Notes: generated by a model from the sequence alone, not told the origin. Shown: positions 24,797-34,231, numbered from the stretch's first letter. The stretch: 64,000 nt of DNA from Haliea sp964022665 (GCA_964022665.1 CAXIDF010000001.1:1-64000), one strand, 5' to 3'. Translations and numbers: made by a program.

Positions 24797-26752
24797 ATGA
24801 AAAAGACCCTGTACTGCCTGTTACTCAGCCTGTGCGTTGCAGGCTGCGGCGAGTCATCCCGGGAGCCCACAGATACCGCGGGCAGCGCCGACGGGCTGGC
24901 GGGGGTCACCGCCGAGGTGGAGGCCTACTACGCCGCCAACCCGGATTTCTTCAGTTTCAAGACCCCGGCTGACCTGCCCCCGGACCTGGTGTGGGAGAAC
25001 AACAACCACCTGCCGGAGATCGGCTCGCCGGACGCCGTCAAGGGCGGTACGCAGAACGCCGCCATGCAGGACTTTCCGCGCACCCTGCGCACCGTGGGCC
25101 CGGACTCCAACGGCGGCTTCCGCGCCTATCTACTCGACGACACGGGCATGACCATGGCCCACCTGCACCCGGAAACCCGCGACCTGCATCCCGGGCTGGC
25201 AGAATCCTGGGCCATTGATGAGGCAGCGCGCACGGTGTACGTCAAGCTGGACCCGGCTGCACGGTTCTCCGATGGCGAGCCCGTCACCGCGGACGACTAC
25301 CTGTTCATGTTCTGGTTCTACCGCTCGCCCTATATCATGGCGCCCTGGTATAACAACTTCTACAGCACCACGTACAGCAACATCACCCGCTACGATGACC
25401 ACACCCTGTCCATCACTACCCGCGAGCTGAAGCCTGACCTGGACGAGCGCGTGTTGCTGCTGCGGCCCATCCCCCAGCACTTTTACACGGATATGGGTGA
25501 CGACTTCGCCGAGCGCTACCAGTGGCGTTTCGAGCCCACCCCCGGCCCCTACGTGGTGCGCCCGGAGGACGTGCGCAAGGGCCGCTCCATTGCCCTCACA
25601 CGCAACAAGGACTGGTGGGCGAAGGACAAGAAATACTGGCGCTACCGCTTCAACCCGGACCGCATCCAGTTCAGCGTCATCCGCGACGACGCCAAGACCT
25701 TCGAAGCATTCAAACGCGGTGACATCGACCAGTTCGGGCTGGGCCTGGCAGAGTACTGGTACGAGAAGCTGCCGGACAGCGACCCCGACGTGCAGGCCGG
25801 CTACATCCACAAGGTGATGTACTACAACCAGCGACCGCGCCCCAATTTCGGCCTGTGGATCAACACGGCGCAGCCCCTGCTGGACAACCGGGAAATCCGC
25901 CTGGGCATCAATTACGCGACCAACTGGAGCCTGGTGATCGAAAAGTTCTTCCGCGGTGACAACACGCGCATGAACACCTCCCACGAAGGCTTTGGCGAAT
26001 TCACGCACCCCACCATCACCGCCCGCGAGTTCGATATCGACAAGGCACAGGCGCACTTTGCGGCGGCCGGTTTCAACACACGCGGTGCCGACGGCATTCT
26101 GGTCAATGCCGAGGGCCGGCGCCTGGCCTTTACTCTCTCCACCGGCTACGAGAGCCTGCGTGATGTGTTGACCATACTGCGTGAAGAGGCCGCCAAAGCC
26201 GGCCTGGAGCTGCGTATCGAGGTGCTGGACAGCACCGTTGGCTGGAAGAAGGTGCAGGAAAAGCAACACGATATCTTCTTCACCGGCTTCGGCGTATTCC
26301 TTGAGCTGTACCCCCGCTTCTGGGAGCACTACCACTCGGACAACGCCTACGACAAAGCCTTCCTCGAGGACGGCAGCGTCAACCCCGAACGCAAACTGAA
26401 AACCCAGACCAACAACCTGGAGAGCTTCGCGATCGCGGAGATGGATGCGCTGATTGAGCGCTATCGGCGCTCCAGCGACCAAGCCGAAATGGTCCGGCTC
26501 GCGCATCAGATGACTGAACTGCATCACGCCCACGCTTCCTTTGTCCCCGGCTTCTACCAGGGCTTCTTCCGCATTGGCCACTGGCGCTGGCTGCGCTACC
26601 CCGAGGGTTTCTCCCAGAAACACGCCGCGAGCCCAGGCGACGCTTTCGTGCACTGGATAGACACCGACCTGAAAGCGGAAACAGACGCCGCCCGCCGCGA
26701 GGGCAAGGCCTTCGACCCGGTTATTACCGTGTACGACCAATGGGCGGAGTGA
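24797..26752 (+). CDS. yejA: extracellular solute-binding lipoprotein, YejA type
   Basis: Periplasmic binding protein of 651 residues, SBP family 5. The lipobox VAGC sets the lipidated Cys near residue 17 (MKKTLYCLLLSLCVAGCGES). Family hallmarks: GTQNAAMQDFPRTLRTVGPDSN, LHPGLAESWAIDEAARTVYVKLDPAARFSDG and ADDYLFMFWFYRSP, with a Trp-rich second lobe. This is the YejA branch, with oligopeptide or microcin C-like ligands. Unlike E. coli, where the order is A-B-E-F and YejA has a plain signal peptide, here the gene follows the permeases and is lipid anchored. GAGGAATCCGCC precedes the ATG. Confidence 0.92.
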   Translation: MKKTLYCLLLSLCVAGCGESSREPTDTAGSADGLAGVTAEVEAYYAANPDFFSFKTPADLPPDLVWENNNHLPEIGSPDAVKGGTQNAAMQDFPRTLRTVGPDSNGGFRAYLLDDTGMTMAHLHPETRDLHPGLAESWAIDEAARTVYVKLDPAARFSDGEPVTADDYLFMFWFYRSPYIMAPWYNNFYSTTYSNITRYDDHTLSITTRELKPDLDERVLLLRPIPQHFYTDMGDDFAERYQWRFEPTPGPYVVRPEDVRKGRSIALTRNKDWWAKDKKYWRYRFNPDRIQFSVIRDDAKTFEAFKRGDIDQFGLGLAEYWYEKLPDSDPDVQAGYIHKVMYYNQRPRPNFGLWINTAQPLLDNREIRLGINYATNWSLVIEKFFRGDNTRMNTSHEGFGEFTHPTITAREFDIDKAQAHFAAAGFNTRGADGILVNAEGRRLAFTLSTGYESLRDVLTILREEAAKAGLELRIEVLDSTVGWKKVQEKQHDIFFTGFGVFLELYPRFWEHYHSDNAYDKAFLEDGSVNPERKLKTQTNNLESFAIAEMDALIERYRRSSDQAEMVRLAHQMTELHHAHASFVPGFYQGFFRIGHWRWLRYPEGFSQKHAASPGDAFVHWIDTDLKAETDAARREGKAFDPVITVYDQWAE

Positions 26753-26755
26753 GCC

Positions 26756-27727
26756 GTGGCGCTGCTTGAAGTCGATCAGCTGATCACCGAATTCGCCACC
26801 GATGAAGGCCTGGTGCGCGCGGTTGACGGCGTCAGTTTCGCAGTTGAGGCAGGCGCCACGCTGGGCATTGTTGGCGAATCGGGCTGCGGCAAGAGCGTGA
26901 CCGCGCTGTCGATGATGCGCCTGCTGCCGCAGCCCATGGGGCGCATTGCCGGGGGCAGCATCACCTTTCAGGGCACTGACCTCACCCGGCTGGACATTCC
27001 CGCGATGGAGAAAGTCCGCGGGCGGCGCATCGGCATGGTGTTTCAGGAACCGATGACCGCACTGAACCCTGTGCATACGATCGGTCGCCAGCTCACTGAG
27101 GGCATGTTACTGCACAAGGTCTGCGAGCCCGCCAATGCCCTGCGCGCCGCCGCCGATATGCTGGATCGCGTGGGCATTCCCTCGCCGGACCTGCGCCTGG
27201 GCGAATACCCCCACCAGCTGTCCGGTGGCATGCGCCAGCGGGTGGTGATCGCCATGGCGCTGGCCTGCGAGCCGGACCTGCTGATTGCCGACGAACCCAC
27301 CACCGCACTGGACGTGACCATTCAGGCACAGATCCTCGAACTGATCGCCGACCTGCAGCGCCGCATGGGGATGGCGGTGATCATGATCACCCACGACCTG
27401 GGCGTGATAGCGGAAACCTGCGAGCAGGTGGTGGTGATGTACGCGGGCAAGGTCGCGGAACAGGGCAGTGTCTTTGATATTTTCGACCGCCCGGCACATC
27501 CCTATACACGCGGCCTGTTGGCGTCCATTCCCAGGCTGGGAACGCCGGCAAAATCGCGTCTGGGCGTCATTGAGGGCATGGTGCCCGGGCTGCGCGACCT
27601 GCCCATCGGCTGCCGCTTCGAAAACCGCTGCGAGCACGCCATCGACCGCTGCCGGGAGCAGGTACCCGCACCGGAGCTGGTAGCCGCGGGGCACACGGTC
27701 AGTTGCCTGCGGTGGCAAGCACTGTGA
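26756..27727 (+). CDS. oligopeptide-type ABC ATPase (N-terminal half equivalent of YejF)
   Basis: ATPase of 323 residues, GTG start three bases after yejA. Walker A GESGCGKSVT, Q-loop FQEPMTALNP, signature LSGGMRQRVVIAMALA, Walker B LLIADEPTTALDVT, H-loop ITHDLGV. The C-terminal oligopeptide-permease extension contains the C-R-F-E-N-R-C cysteine cluster typical of DppD/OppD, which ligates an Fe-S cluster in some members. It corresponds to the first half of E. coli YejF. The stop overlaps the next gene's GTG by four bases (GTGA), coupling synthesis of the two ATPases. Confidence 0.92.
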   Translation: MALLEVDQLITEFATDEGLVRAVDGVSFAVEAGATLGIVGESGCGKSVTALSMMRLLPQPMGRIAGGSITFQGTDLTRLDIPAMEKVRGRRIGMVFQEPMTALNPVHTIGRQLTEGMLLHKVCEPANALRAAADMLDRVGIPSPDLRLGEYPHQLSGGMRQRVVIAMALACEPDLLIADEPTTALDVTIQAQILELIADLQRRMGMAVIMITHDLGVIAETCEQVVVMYAGKVAEQGSVFDIFDRPAHPYTRGLLASIPRLGTPAKSRLGVIEGMVPGLRDLPIGCRFENRCEHAIDRCREQVPAPELVAAGHTVSCLRWQAL

Positions 27728-28701
27728 GCGCGCCTCTGCTGGAGGTGAACAACCTGCAAATGCACTTTCCCGTGCGCGAGGGTCTGTTCCTGCGCGCCCG
27801 CGCCTTCAACCGCGCGGTCGACGGGGTGTCATTCAACATCAACCCGGGCGAAACGCTTGGCCTGGTGGGCGAATCCGGCTGTGGCAAATCGACCCTCGGG
27901 CGTTGTGTCACGCGCCTCTACAAACCCACGGGAGGCAGCATCCACTTTGCCGGGCAAGACATCACGCAGATGCCCGCGCGCCGCCTGCGCCCGCTGCGCC
28001 AGGACATCCAGATGATCTTCCAGGACCCGATGGAATCGCTGAATGCGCGGCACACCGTGGGCGACATCCTGGAGGAACCGTTCATTGTGCATCGCATCGG
28101 CGACCGCCTCTGGCGGCGCAAGCGGGTCGCGGAACTGCTGAACATCGTCGGCCTGCCGGCGCGTTCAGCCACACGCTTTCCCTTCGAGTTTTCCGGGGGC
28201 CAGCGACAGCGTATCGGCATAGCGCGCGCCATCGCCCTGAACCCGAAGCTGGTGATCTGCGATGAACCGGTATCGGCGCTGGACGTGTCAATCCAGAGCC
28301 AGATCCTCAACCTGCTGGTAGACCTGCAGCGGGAGTTCAACCTCGCCTACCTGTTCATCGCTCACGACCTCGCCGTGGTCAAGCATGTGTCTGACCGGGT
28401 GGCGATCATGTACCTGGGGAAAATCGTGGAAACCGCCGCCAGTGAAACACTCTATCGGGAGGCGGCACACCCTTACACCCAAAGCCTCATTGCGGCGATT
28501 CCAGTGCCCGACCCGCACCGACGCGCACAGCGTGAGGTGTTGCATGGCGACGTGCCCTCGCCCATCAACCCACCACAGGGCTGCAGCTTTCACCCACGCT
28601 GCCCGCGCGCCGAACCCCGGTGCAGCGCCACGGAGCCCGTGCTCGCCCCGCTGGCCGACACACATCTGGCAGCCTGCCATCTGCTCGCACGCGATGACTG
28701 A
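27724..28701 (+). CDS. oligopeptide-type ABC ATPase (C-terminal half equivalent of YejF)
   Basis: ATPase of 325 residues. Walker A GESGCGKSTLG, Q-loop FQDPMESLNARH, signature FSGGQRQRIGIARAIA, Walker B LVICDEPVSALDVS, H-loop IAHDLAVV. The C-terminal GCSFHPRCPRAEPRC cysteine motif is typical of DppF/OppF. The GTG at 27724 overlapping the previous TGA is chosen as start; a TTG at 27703 would also be in frame. Together with the preceding ATPase it replaces the single fused YejF of enteric bacteria. Last gene of the importer operon. Confidence 0.92.
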   Translation: MSAPLLEVNNLQMHFPVREGLFLRARAFNRAVDGVSFNINPGETLGLVGESGCGKSTLGRCVTRLYKPTGGSIHFAGQDITQMPARRLRPLRQDIQMIFQDPMESLNARHTVGDILEEPFIVHRIGDRLWRRKRVAELLNIVGLPARSATRFPFEFSGGQRQRIGIARAIALNPKLVICDEPVSALDVSIQSQILNLLVDLQREFNLAYLFIAHDLAVVKHVSDRVAIMYLGKIVETAASETLYREAAHPYTQSLIAAIPVPDPHRRAQREVLHGDVPSPINPPQGCSFHPRCPRAEPRCSATEPVLAPLADTHLAACHLLARDD

Positions 28702-28766
28702 GCACCGCCAGCTGATCGGGCAGCGCGCCAATCCCGTATACTGGCCTGCATTCTGGAGACTATGAC

Positions 28767-28955
28767 ATGGCTGTGAACCACAGGGCTGAGAGCACCGGCA
28801 AGCCCGCCCCCGAACAACACCCCCGGCTACCGTGCCGTGGCTGTTTGCCCGATTGCCGCAACTATGCCATTTGCGAGGGTGCGCCGTGGCGCATTGCGCC
28901 CGATGGCACCCTCAGCGCACCGCTGCACCGCGGGCCGGCCCACAGCGGCCAATAG
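28767..28955 (+). CDS. small four-cysteine protein
   Basis: Protein of 62 residues, not recognised. The centre has C23-x2-C26-x3-C30-x5-C36 (LPCRGCLPDCRNYAICEG), spaced for a zinc or Fe-S site, between a polar N-terminus and a Pro/Gly/His C-terminus. GGAG at a good distance before the ATG and a TATACT at 28737-28742 support a real gene. It ends directly against the stop of the convergent WS/DGAT gene. It could be a metal-binding accessory or a small regulator; no function proposed. Confidence 0.55.
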   Translation: MAVNHRAESTGKPAPEQHPRLPCRGCLPDCRNYAICEGAPWRIAPDGTLSAPLHRGPAHSGQ

Positions 28956-30602
28956 CTAAGCCCGCGGTTTGCGTGGCCGACGACTGGCGGCGGCCGCAGG
29001 CACTTTCCTGCCCTTGGGGACCGCCTTCCCGGGCGCCGGTTTTTTACGTGTGGCTTTTGTCGTCGCTCGCGTCACAGCAACCTTTTTGACTTTCGTCCGA
29101 CCCGGGCTTGCCTTGTTCGGGCGCGCGCTCGATTTCGCTTTGGCCGCGGGCTTTTTACGCACTGCCGCCTTTTTTCTACCCCCGCGCAGGAGGCCCTCGG
29201 CCGCCGCCTGCAACTCCTGGTAGGCGCGCTGCAGGCACTGCTCATAGAACCCGGGGTCCGGCATCATGGCCCGGCACGCCTGGAACGACACCGCGATCTG
29301 GCCATCGTAGCTGGTTACCGCGTGGAACAACCCCATGTTGTCGATGCAGGGGCCCAGCCCATAACTGCGCACCACGTGTGCACCATGCATGTACAAAGGC
29401 ACCTGCGGGCCCGGTACGTTGGTCACAATGGTGTTGAAAATCGGCTTCATGCCCGCCATCAGGCCGGAACTCAGCGCGGCACGCACGCCCAGCGCAGCCA
29501 GCTCGGCGGGCAGACTGTGTGTCATATCGGTCATGAAGCGGGCACCCACAGCCTCGTGATAGGCCTTGGAGCCCACGGCGTCCCGGTGCACGCTGCGCAG
29601 CCGCTCCAGGGGGTCGGCCACATCGGAACCCAGCGGCACCGTCATCATCGACACCTGGTTGCCGCCGGTTTTTGCCTCATCGCGGCTGCGCACGTTGACC
29701 GGTGCACCGGCCACCAGGCTCTTGGCGGGCAACTCCTGCTTGTCCATCAGGTACTGACGCAGGGCCCCACCCACAATGCTGAGAATGGCATCGTTGACCG
29801 TGGCACCTGGCACTGCCTCGCGGGCCTTGCGAATCACCGCGAGGTCGAAGTCGGCGGCGCCAAACACACGGTGCGGCGATACTGCCGCGTTGAAACGGGT
29901 GCGCTCCTTGTCGCCCAGCGTGCGGAACTTCTTCGCCTTGACCCCCTCATGCACACGCCGCCAGGCCGGAATACCCTGCCCCACCATGCGCGCCAGGCGA
30001 AACGGCGCTTTCATATTGGCCTTGTAGGCGCGCCACAACATCTCCGCCTGGCTGGGTGGTGAATCCAGCAGCGGCGGCGCCGCGGGGCGCGACGGCGGAG
30101 GCGTGGCGGTGAAATCGTGCAGCGCGGAAATCAGCTCCACACCGGAGGCGCCATCTATGGCGGCATGGTGCACTTTGAGCAGCATGGCATAGCAGCCCGG
30201 CGGCAGGCCCGCCACATTGTCCAGCCCCTCAATGATATAGGCCTCCCACAACGGGCGCGCTCGATCCAGGGGGCGGGCATGCAGGCGCGCCGCCAGAATG
30301 GATAGCTGCCGCCAGTCGCCAGGCTTGGGCAGGGCAATGTGCCGCACATGAAATTCAAGATCGAAGCGATCGTCGTCCACCCAGTAGGGCTGATCCAGGT
30401 TCAGTGGCACCATGGCCAGCTTGCGCCGAAACACCGGGGAACGGTCCAGCCGTTCAGCAAAGGTCTGGAGGATGTCCTTGAAGCGCACCACATCGCGGCC
30501 GGTAGTGGCGGGATCATAAATCAGCAACGGCGCGATATGCATTGGTGAGTTGTTCATTTCCGCGTACAGAAACGTTGCGTCGAGCCCACTGAGTTGGTGC
30601 AT
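28956..30602 (-). CDS. wax ester synthase/diacylglycerol acyltransferase (WS/DGAT) with basic tail
   Basis: Acyltransferase of 548 residues that makes wax esters or triacylglycerol from acyl-CoA. It begins MHQLSGLDATFLYAEMNN. The active-site HHxxxDG motif is VHHAAIDGASG (about 135-143). Later conserved parts are NDAILSIVGGALRQYL, NVRSRDE, TNVPGPQVPLYMHGA and the C-terminal Y-D-G-Q-I-A-V-S-F region. The catalytic part ends near residue 470. It is followed by about 75 residues rich in Lys, Ala, Pro and Arg (repeated K-K-P-A-A-K-like motifs) resembling AlgP or histone H1 tails. The start at 30602 follows GGGAG; 30629 is an alternative. Confidence 0.92.
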   Translation of the reverse strand: MHQLSGLDATFLYAEMNNSPMHIAPLLIYDPATTGRDVVRFKDILQTFAERLDRSPVFRRKLAMVPLNLDQPYWVDDDRFDLEFHVRHIALPKPGDWRQLSILAARLHARPLDRARPLWEAYIIEGLDNVAGLPPGCYAMLLKVHHAAIDGASGVELISALHDFTATPPPSRPAAPPLLDSPPSQAEMLWRAYKANMKAPFRLARMVGQGIPAWRRVHEGVKAKKFRTLGDKERTRFNAAVSPHRVFGAADFDLAVIRKAREAVPGATVNDAILSIVGGALRQYLMDKQELPAKSLVAGAPVNVRSRDEAKTGGNQVSMMTVPLGSDVADPLERLRSVHRDAVGSKAYHEAVGARFMTDMTHSLPAELAALGVRAALSSGLMAGMKPIFNTIVTNVPGPQVPLYMHGAHVVRSYGLGPCIDNMGLFHAVTSYDGQIAVSFQACRAMMPDPGFYEQCLQRAYQELQAAAEGLLRGGRKKAAVRKKPAAKAKSSARPNKASPGRTKVKKVAVTRATTKATRKKPAPGKAVPKGRKVPAAAASRRPRKPRA

Positions 30603-30663
30603 GTCGTGCCTACTCCCGGTCAATTGCAAGCCGCGCGCTGCGCGCCCTGTTGTGAGTATAGCC

Positions 30664-32061
30664 TCAGTCGGGACGCTTGCGCGTCACCGTCAACCAGTCC
30701 AGCACGATGCCTGCTCCCGGGGTGAAGCGCGAGATCCTGTACACCACCTGCAGTAGGTCGGGGTGCTGGCGCACACGCAGCTCCACGGAGCGGGGGATGA
30801 ACCAGGCCAGGATAATCCCGCGCAGCAACCCGGACACCAGAAAGATCAACACCACCGGGTGCAGGGGTTGCCAGCTGGCGGGCAACCACGCGGCAAGCTC
30901 GGCAAGGTGGCCGGCGAGGTAGCCGCCAAACAATGCCCCACAGAAAATGCCCACCGCACCCAGGGACGACTGCACTGCGGCGTAGCTGGCGAAATCCGCC
31001 CGCGGTGGGCGCAGATCGTAGAGGTAGTTTGCCGTACTCAGGGTAAAGCCGCCCCAGGCCAGTCCCGACAACACCTGCACCAGGAGCAGGTAGCCAAAGT
31101 CGCTGGATACCAGCCAGAGTGTCGGCACCACAGGCAACAGCAGGCTGCTCGAAACCATCACCCAGCGGTTGCCCCAGCGGTCACAGATGCGCCCCCACAC
31201 AGACAGGGTGAAGAATTGCGTGAGGATGGCGACCCCGGTGTTGGCGGCGAACTGCCAGTAGGTGAAGTTCAGGTCGCGCAACATGTACACGCTGAAGAAC
31301 GGGGCCGAGATGGCGACCGCCGACTGCATGCCGGCGATGAACAGGCTGTACTGATAGAAGGTCTTGTCGCGGAATGCTTCGCGCACCCGGCTCAGGGTCG
31401 TGGTAAAGGATATCGCGGCGCGCTCGCCACTGTGGTCGGGGTCGTGCATGCGACGCAGCTGGTGGGCAGATGTGCCGCGACCGAGCGCCGCGAGCAGGAA
31501 CAAGCCGCCGAAACAGAGCCAGGCCAGTTCGTACCGCTGGAACAGGCCGAGCAGGGCGCCACCACCGGCAAACACGGTAAAACTGGTAATCATTGTCAGC
31601 CGTGTGCGCCCGGCAAAGAAGGCGCCGCGACGTCGCGGCGGCACCACGCTGCCCATCCAGCCGCGCCACTGGGGCTGCACGAAGTTGGCACTGGCCTGAT
31701 ATAGAATGGCAAAACTGATCAGCCAGGTCACGGCGTTGTCGGGCCGCAACAGCGCAACACCCGCCATGCCCAGCACCGCCAGCGCCTGCACGACCACGCC
31801 GGAGACGATCGCACGGCGGCGTGAGAAGCGTGGACACAGCCATACCGATAACAACTGGAACAGCGCCCCGGCCAGCTGCGGGGCCGCCATCAACCAGCCC
31901 ATCTGCGCCAGGCTGGCGCGCAGGGAGACCGCAAAGGCACCGAGGTAGTTATCGCAGATGCCGGTCATCACGGAGCTGGAAACAGCGTCGCGGCGCGAGC
32001 GCGACAAGGTGTCGCGCAGCCAGACATTGCGCCGCTGGGTAGCAGGAGGCGTTGTGTTCAC
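30664..32061 (-). CDS. MFS transporter
   Basis: Major facilitator of 465 residues with about twelve hydrophobic segments. Seen: a DNYLGAFAVSLRASLAQMGWL first-helix region, a loop QWRGWMGSVVPPRRRGAFFAGR that resembles the conserved cytoplasmic loop 2-3 (R-G-x-x-x-G-R), and ICDRWGNRWVM in the loop after helix 8. The start is taken as GTG at 32061, because GAGGA lies six bases upstream; a TTG at 32073 is weaker. Substrate not deducible. It lies upstream of the WS/DGAT gene on the same strand with a 61-base gap, so cotranscription is possible. Confidence 0.85.
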   Translation of the reverse strand: MNTTPPATQRRNVWLRDTLSRSRRDAVSSSVMTGICDNYLGAFAVSLRASLAQMGWLMAAPQLAGALFQLLSVWLCPRFSRRRAIVSGVVVQALAVLGMAGVALLRPDNAVTWLISFAILYQASANFVQPQWRGWMGSVVPPRRRGAFFAGRTRLTMITSFTVFAGGGALLGLFQRYELAWLCFGGLFLLAALGRGTSAHQLRRMHDPDHSGERAAISFTTTLSRVREAFRDKTFYQYSLFIAGMQSAVAISAPFFSVYMLRDLNFTYWQFAANTGVAILTQFFTLSVWGRICDRWGNRWVMVSSSLLLPVVPTLWLVSSDFGYLLLVQVLSGLAWGGFTLSTANYLYDLRPPRADFASYAAVQSSLGAVGIFCGALFGGYLAGHLAELAAWLPASWQPLHPVVLIFLVSGLLRGIILAWFIPRSVELRVRQHPDLLQVVYRISRFTPGAGIVLDWLTVTRKRPD

Positions 32062-32172
32062 GGAAATCCTCAATCAGTCACCGAGTAGCATACGCCAAAA
32101 CCTGCACACGGCCAGCGGCAGAGCGCGGTGAATGTGCTAACCTTTTTCACAACAGCCCGCAGAGAACCTGTC

Positions 32173-33570
32173 ATGACCCTTCGAAATTTGATCAGCAGCG
32201 CCTGCCTCGCAGTGCTCGCCACACAAACCGTTGCGCAAAGCGACGATGAGCACGCGCGCAAGGCGTTTGAAATCTATAAGACGATCGTTGAAGTGGATAC
32301 CTCGAAGGCCCAGGGCAACACGCCGAGGGTGGCGCGCTACCTGGCGGACGAACTCATCGCGGCGGGATTCCCGGCAGACGATGTGCGGGTGGTGCCAAAA
32401 GGCGATTTCGCCACCCTCATCGCCACCTACCGGGGCGACGGCAGCGCCGGCCGCAAGCCCATTCTCTTTCTGGGCCACCTCGATGTGGTCGAGGCATTGG
32501 CAGAGGACTGGGAGCGTCCGCCCTTCAGCCTGACCCAGGATGATGTGAACTACTACGCGCGGGGCAGCATCGACAACAAGTTTGGTGTAGCACAGCTCAC
32601 CGCCACCTTCATCCGCCTGCGTCGCGAAGGCTTTGTGCCGGATCGCGACCTCGTCCTGGCGTTTTCGGGCGACGAGGAAAGCGGCATGACGACCACGCGC
32701 ATGATGGCCTACGAAATGCCCGAGCTCGCCGAGGCCGAGTTTGCACTGAACTCCGACGCCGGAGGCGGCGACCTGGATGCGAGCGGCAAGGCCGTGAGTT
32801 ACAAGATTCAGGCAGCCGAAAAAACCTATGCCACCTGGGAGATTACCGTGCGCAATCCCGGCGGCCACAGCAGCCGGCCGCGGGACGACAACGCCATCTA
32901 TGAACTGGCCGATGTCATCAAGGCCATTGAGGCCCATCGCTTCCCGGTCATGTGGAGCGAGATGACGCTCTCCTATTTCCAGAACATCGGCGAACAACTC
33001 GGCGGAGAACTCGGCGAAACCATGGTGCGCTTCGCCTACAACCCGGACGATGAACACGCCGCCGAGCAGCTGCGTACCGAACCGTCCTACGTGGGCTCTA
33101 CCCGCACCACCTGCGTGGTGACCATGCTGCGCGCCGGACATGCGGAAAACGCCCTGCCCCAGTCCGCCACTGCAACGGTGAATTGCCGTATATTTCCCGG
33201 GGTCAAGGCTGCGGACATCCAGGCGGAACTGGAAGCGGTTGTCGCCAACACCGGCGCCGAATTCGAACTCCTGGCAGAGGCAACGGAAAGCCCCATTTCA
33301 GAATTGCGCGCCGATGTGGTTGCGGCGGTGGGCAAGGCCGTACACAGCCGTCATCCTGACCTGCGGATTATCGCCTACATGTCGTCCGGTGGCACCGATG
33401 CCATGCACTTTCGCAGTGCAGGCATACCCACCTGGGGTGTGGGCAGCATTTTCATGAACCCCGACGAGATGTACGCCCACGGGCTCAACGAGCGCGTACC
33501 GATCAAAGCCTTTGACGAAGCACTGGATCACTGGAGTATCATCATTCGCGACCTGACCGGCGCCGAATGA
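32173..33570 (+). CDS. exported M20/M28-type metallopeptidase
   Basis: Protein of 465 residues with a signal peptide (cleavage near TVAQSDD). M20 dizinc peptidase features: LFLGHLDVVEA with the first His, RGSIDNKFGVA with the bridging Asp, AFSGDEESGM with the catalytic Glu pair, LNSDAGGG, a dimerisation domain with NPGGHSSRPRDDNAIYEL, and a late MSSGGTDAMHFR with the last ligand region. Likely a periplasmic carboxypeptidase or aminoacyl-hydrolase. The start at 32173 places the signal peptide at the N-terminus. Its last codons overlap an alternative start of the next frame but not the chosen one. Confidence 0.9.
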   Translation: MTLRNLISSACLAVLATQTVAQSDDEHARKAFEIYKTIVEVDTSKAQGNTPRVARYLADELIAAGFPADDVRVVPKGDFATLIATYRGDGSAGRKPILFLGHLDVVEALAEDWERPPFSLTQDDVNYYARGSIDNKFGVAQLTATFIRLRREGFVPDRDLVLAFSGDEESGMTTTRMMAYEMPELAEAEFALNSDAGGGDLDASGKAVSYKIQAAEKTYATWEITVRNPGGHSSRPRDDNAIYELADVIKAIEAHRFPVMWSEMTLSYFQNIGEQLGGELGETMVRFAYNPDDEHAAEQLRTEPSYVGSTRTTCVVTMLRAGHAENALPQSATATVNCRIFPGVKAADIQAELEAVVANTGAEFELLAEATESPISELRADVVAAVGKAVHSRHPDLRIIAYMSSGGTDAMHFRSAGIPTWGVGSIFMNPDEMYAHGLNERVPIKAFDEALDHWSIIIRDLTGAE

Positions 33571-33632
33571 GCCGCGCGACTGCAGGCACCACAGCATTTA
33601 TCGCCCGCGGGCAATCAAGAGGTCATGACACC

Positions 33633-34211
33633 ATGCGTCAGCTGAAGCCATGCACACCACAACCCTCCCGAATGCGAGGCGTGACCGGGGCACTCGCCGC
33701 GCTCACCCTGCCGCTTCTGGTGGCAACGGCACATGCCGATGCCCTGATCCAGAGCATCGAAACCGACCTCGCCGCCCTCGGCTACCAGACAGGGCCTGTG
33801 GATGGTGTGGAGACCGTGGAAACACAGATCGCCATTTCCCAGTTCCAGGCGGACAACCAGCTTGAGGTGACCGGAACCGCAAGCCCGCAGCTGGCCGGCA
33901 TCATCAAGTCCAAAACCACTAGCGGCAGCGGCAGCGCGCAGGCGGCTGTCGCGGCCGAAACGGAGCAGCAATGCCTGCAACGCAAGGTCGCTGAAGCCGA
34001 ACAGGCCAGGAAGCAGAAGAAGGGGCTGATGAGCCTGTTTAATACCGTGTCGCGCACCGCCTCGCGCTATGGCGGTGGCAGCGAGCTCGCCAGCGATATC
34101 TCCGAGGCCAGTCGGGACATTGCCGACGCCAATGCGACGAAAGAGGATTTCGAGCAGGCCGCGCGCGACCTGGGCCTGACCGATGAGGATATCGCCACCT
34201 GCAGACGCTGA
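33633..34211 (+). CDS. exported peptidoglycan-binding domain protein
   Basis: Protein of 192 residues. Signal peptide (MRGVTGALAALTLPLLVATAHADA), then a PG_binding_1 unit (IQSIETDLAALGYQTGPVDGVETVETQIAISQFQ, about 40-90). An Ala/Ser linker follows, then a helical region with Lys-rich ARKQKKGLMSLFNTVSRTASRYGGGSEL and an acidic C-terminus. Two Cys (CLQRK and the final TCRR) could form a disulfide. AGAGGT precedes the ATG. Likely a cell-wall-associated scaffold; no catalytic domain is seen. A strong bidirectional terminator follows. Confidence 0.75.
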   Translation: MRQLKPCTPQPSRMRGVTGALAALTLPLLVATAHADALIQSIETDLAALGYQTGPVDGVETVETQIAISQFQADNQLEVTGTASPQLAGIIKSKTTSGSGSAQAAVAAETEQQCLQRKVAEAEQARKQKKGLMSLFNTVSRTASRYGGGSELASDISEASRDIADANATKEDFEQAARDLGLTDEDIATCRR

Positions 34212-34231
34212 GCACGCACGCGGGCGACAAA

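Noticed and set aside
25130..27076. Long leftward open frame (648 codons) across yejA and the first ATPase
   Set aside because: Antisense to two genes with clear family motifs; a frequent artefact of GC-rich codon use. Its protein shows no recognisable domain.
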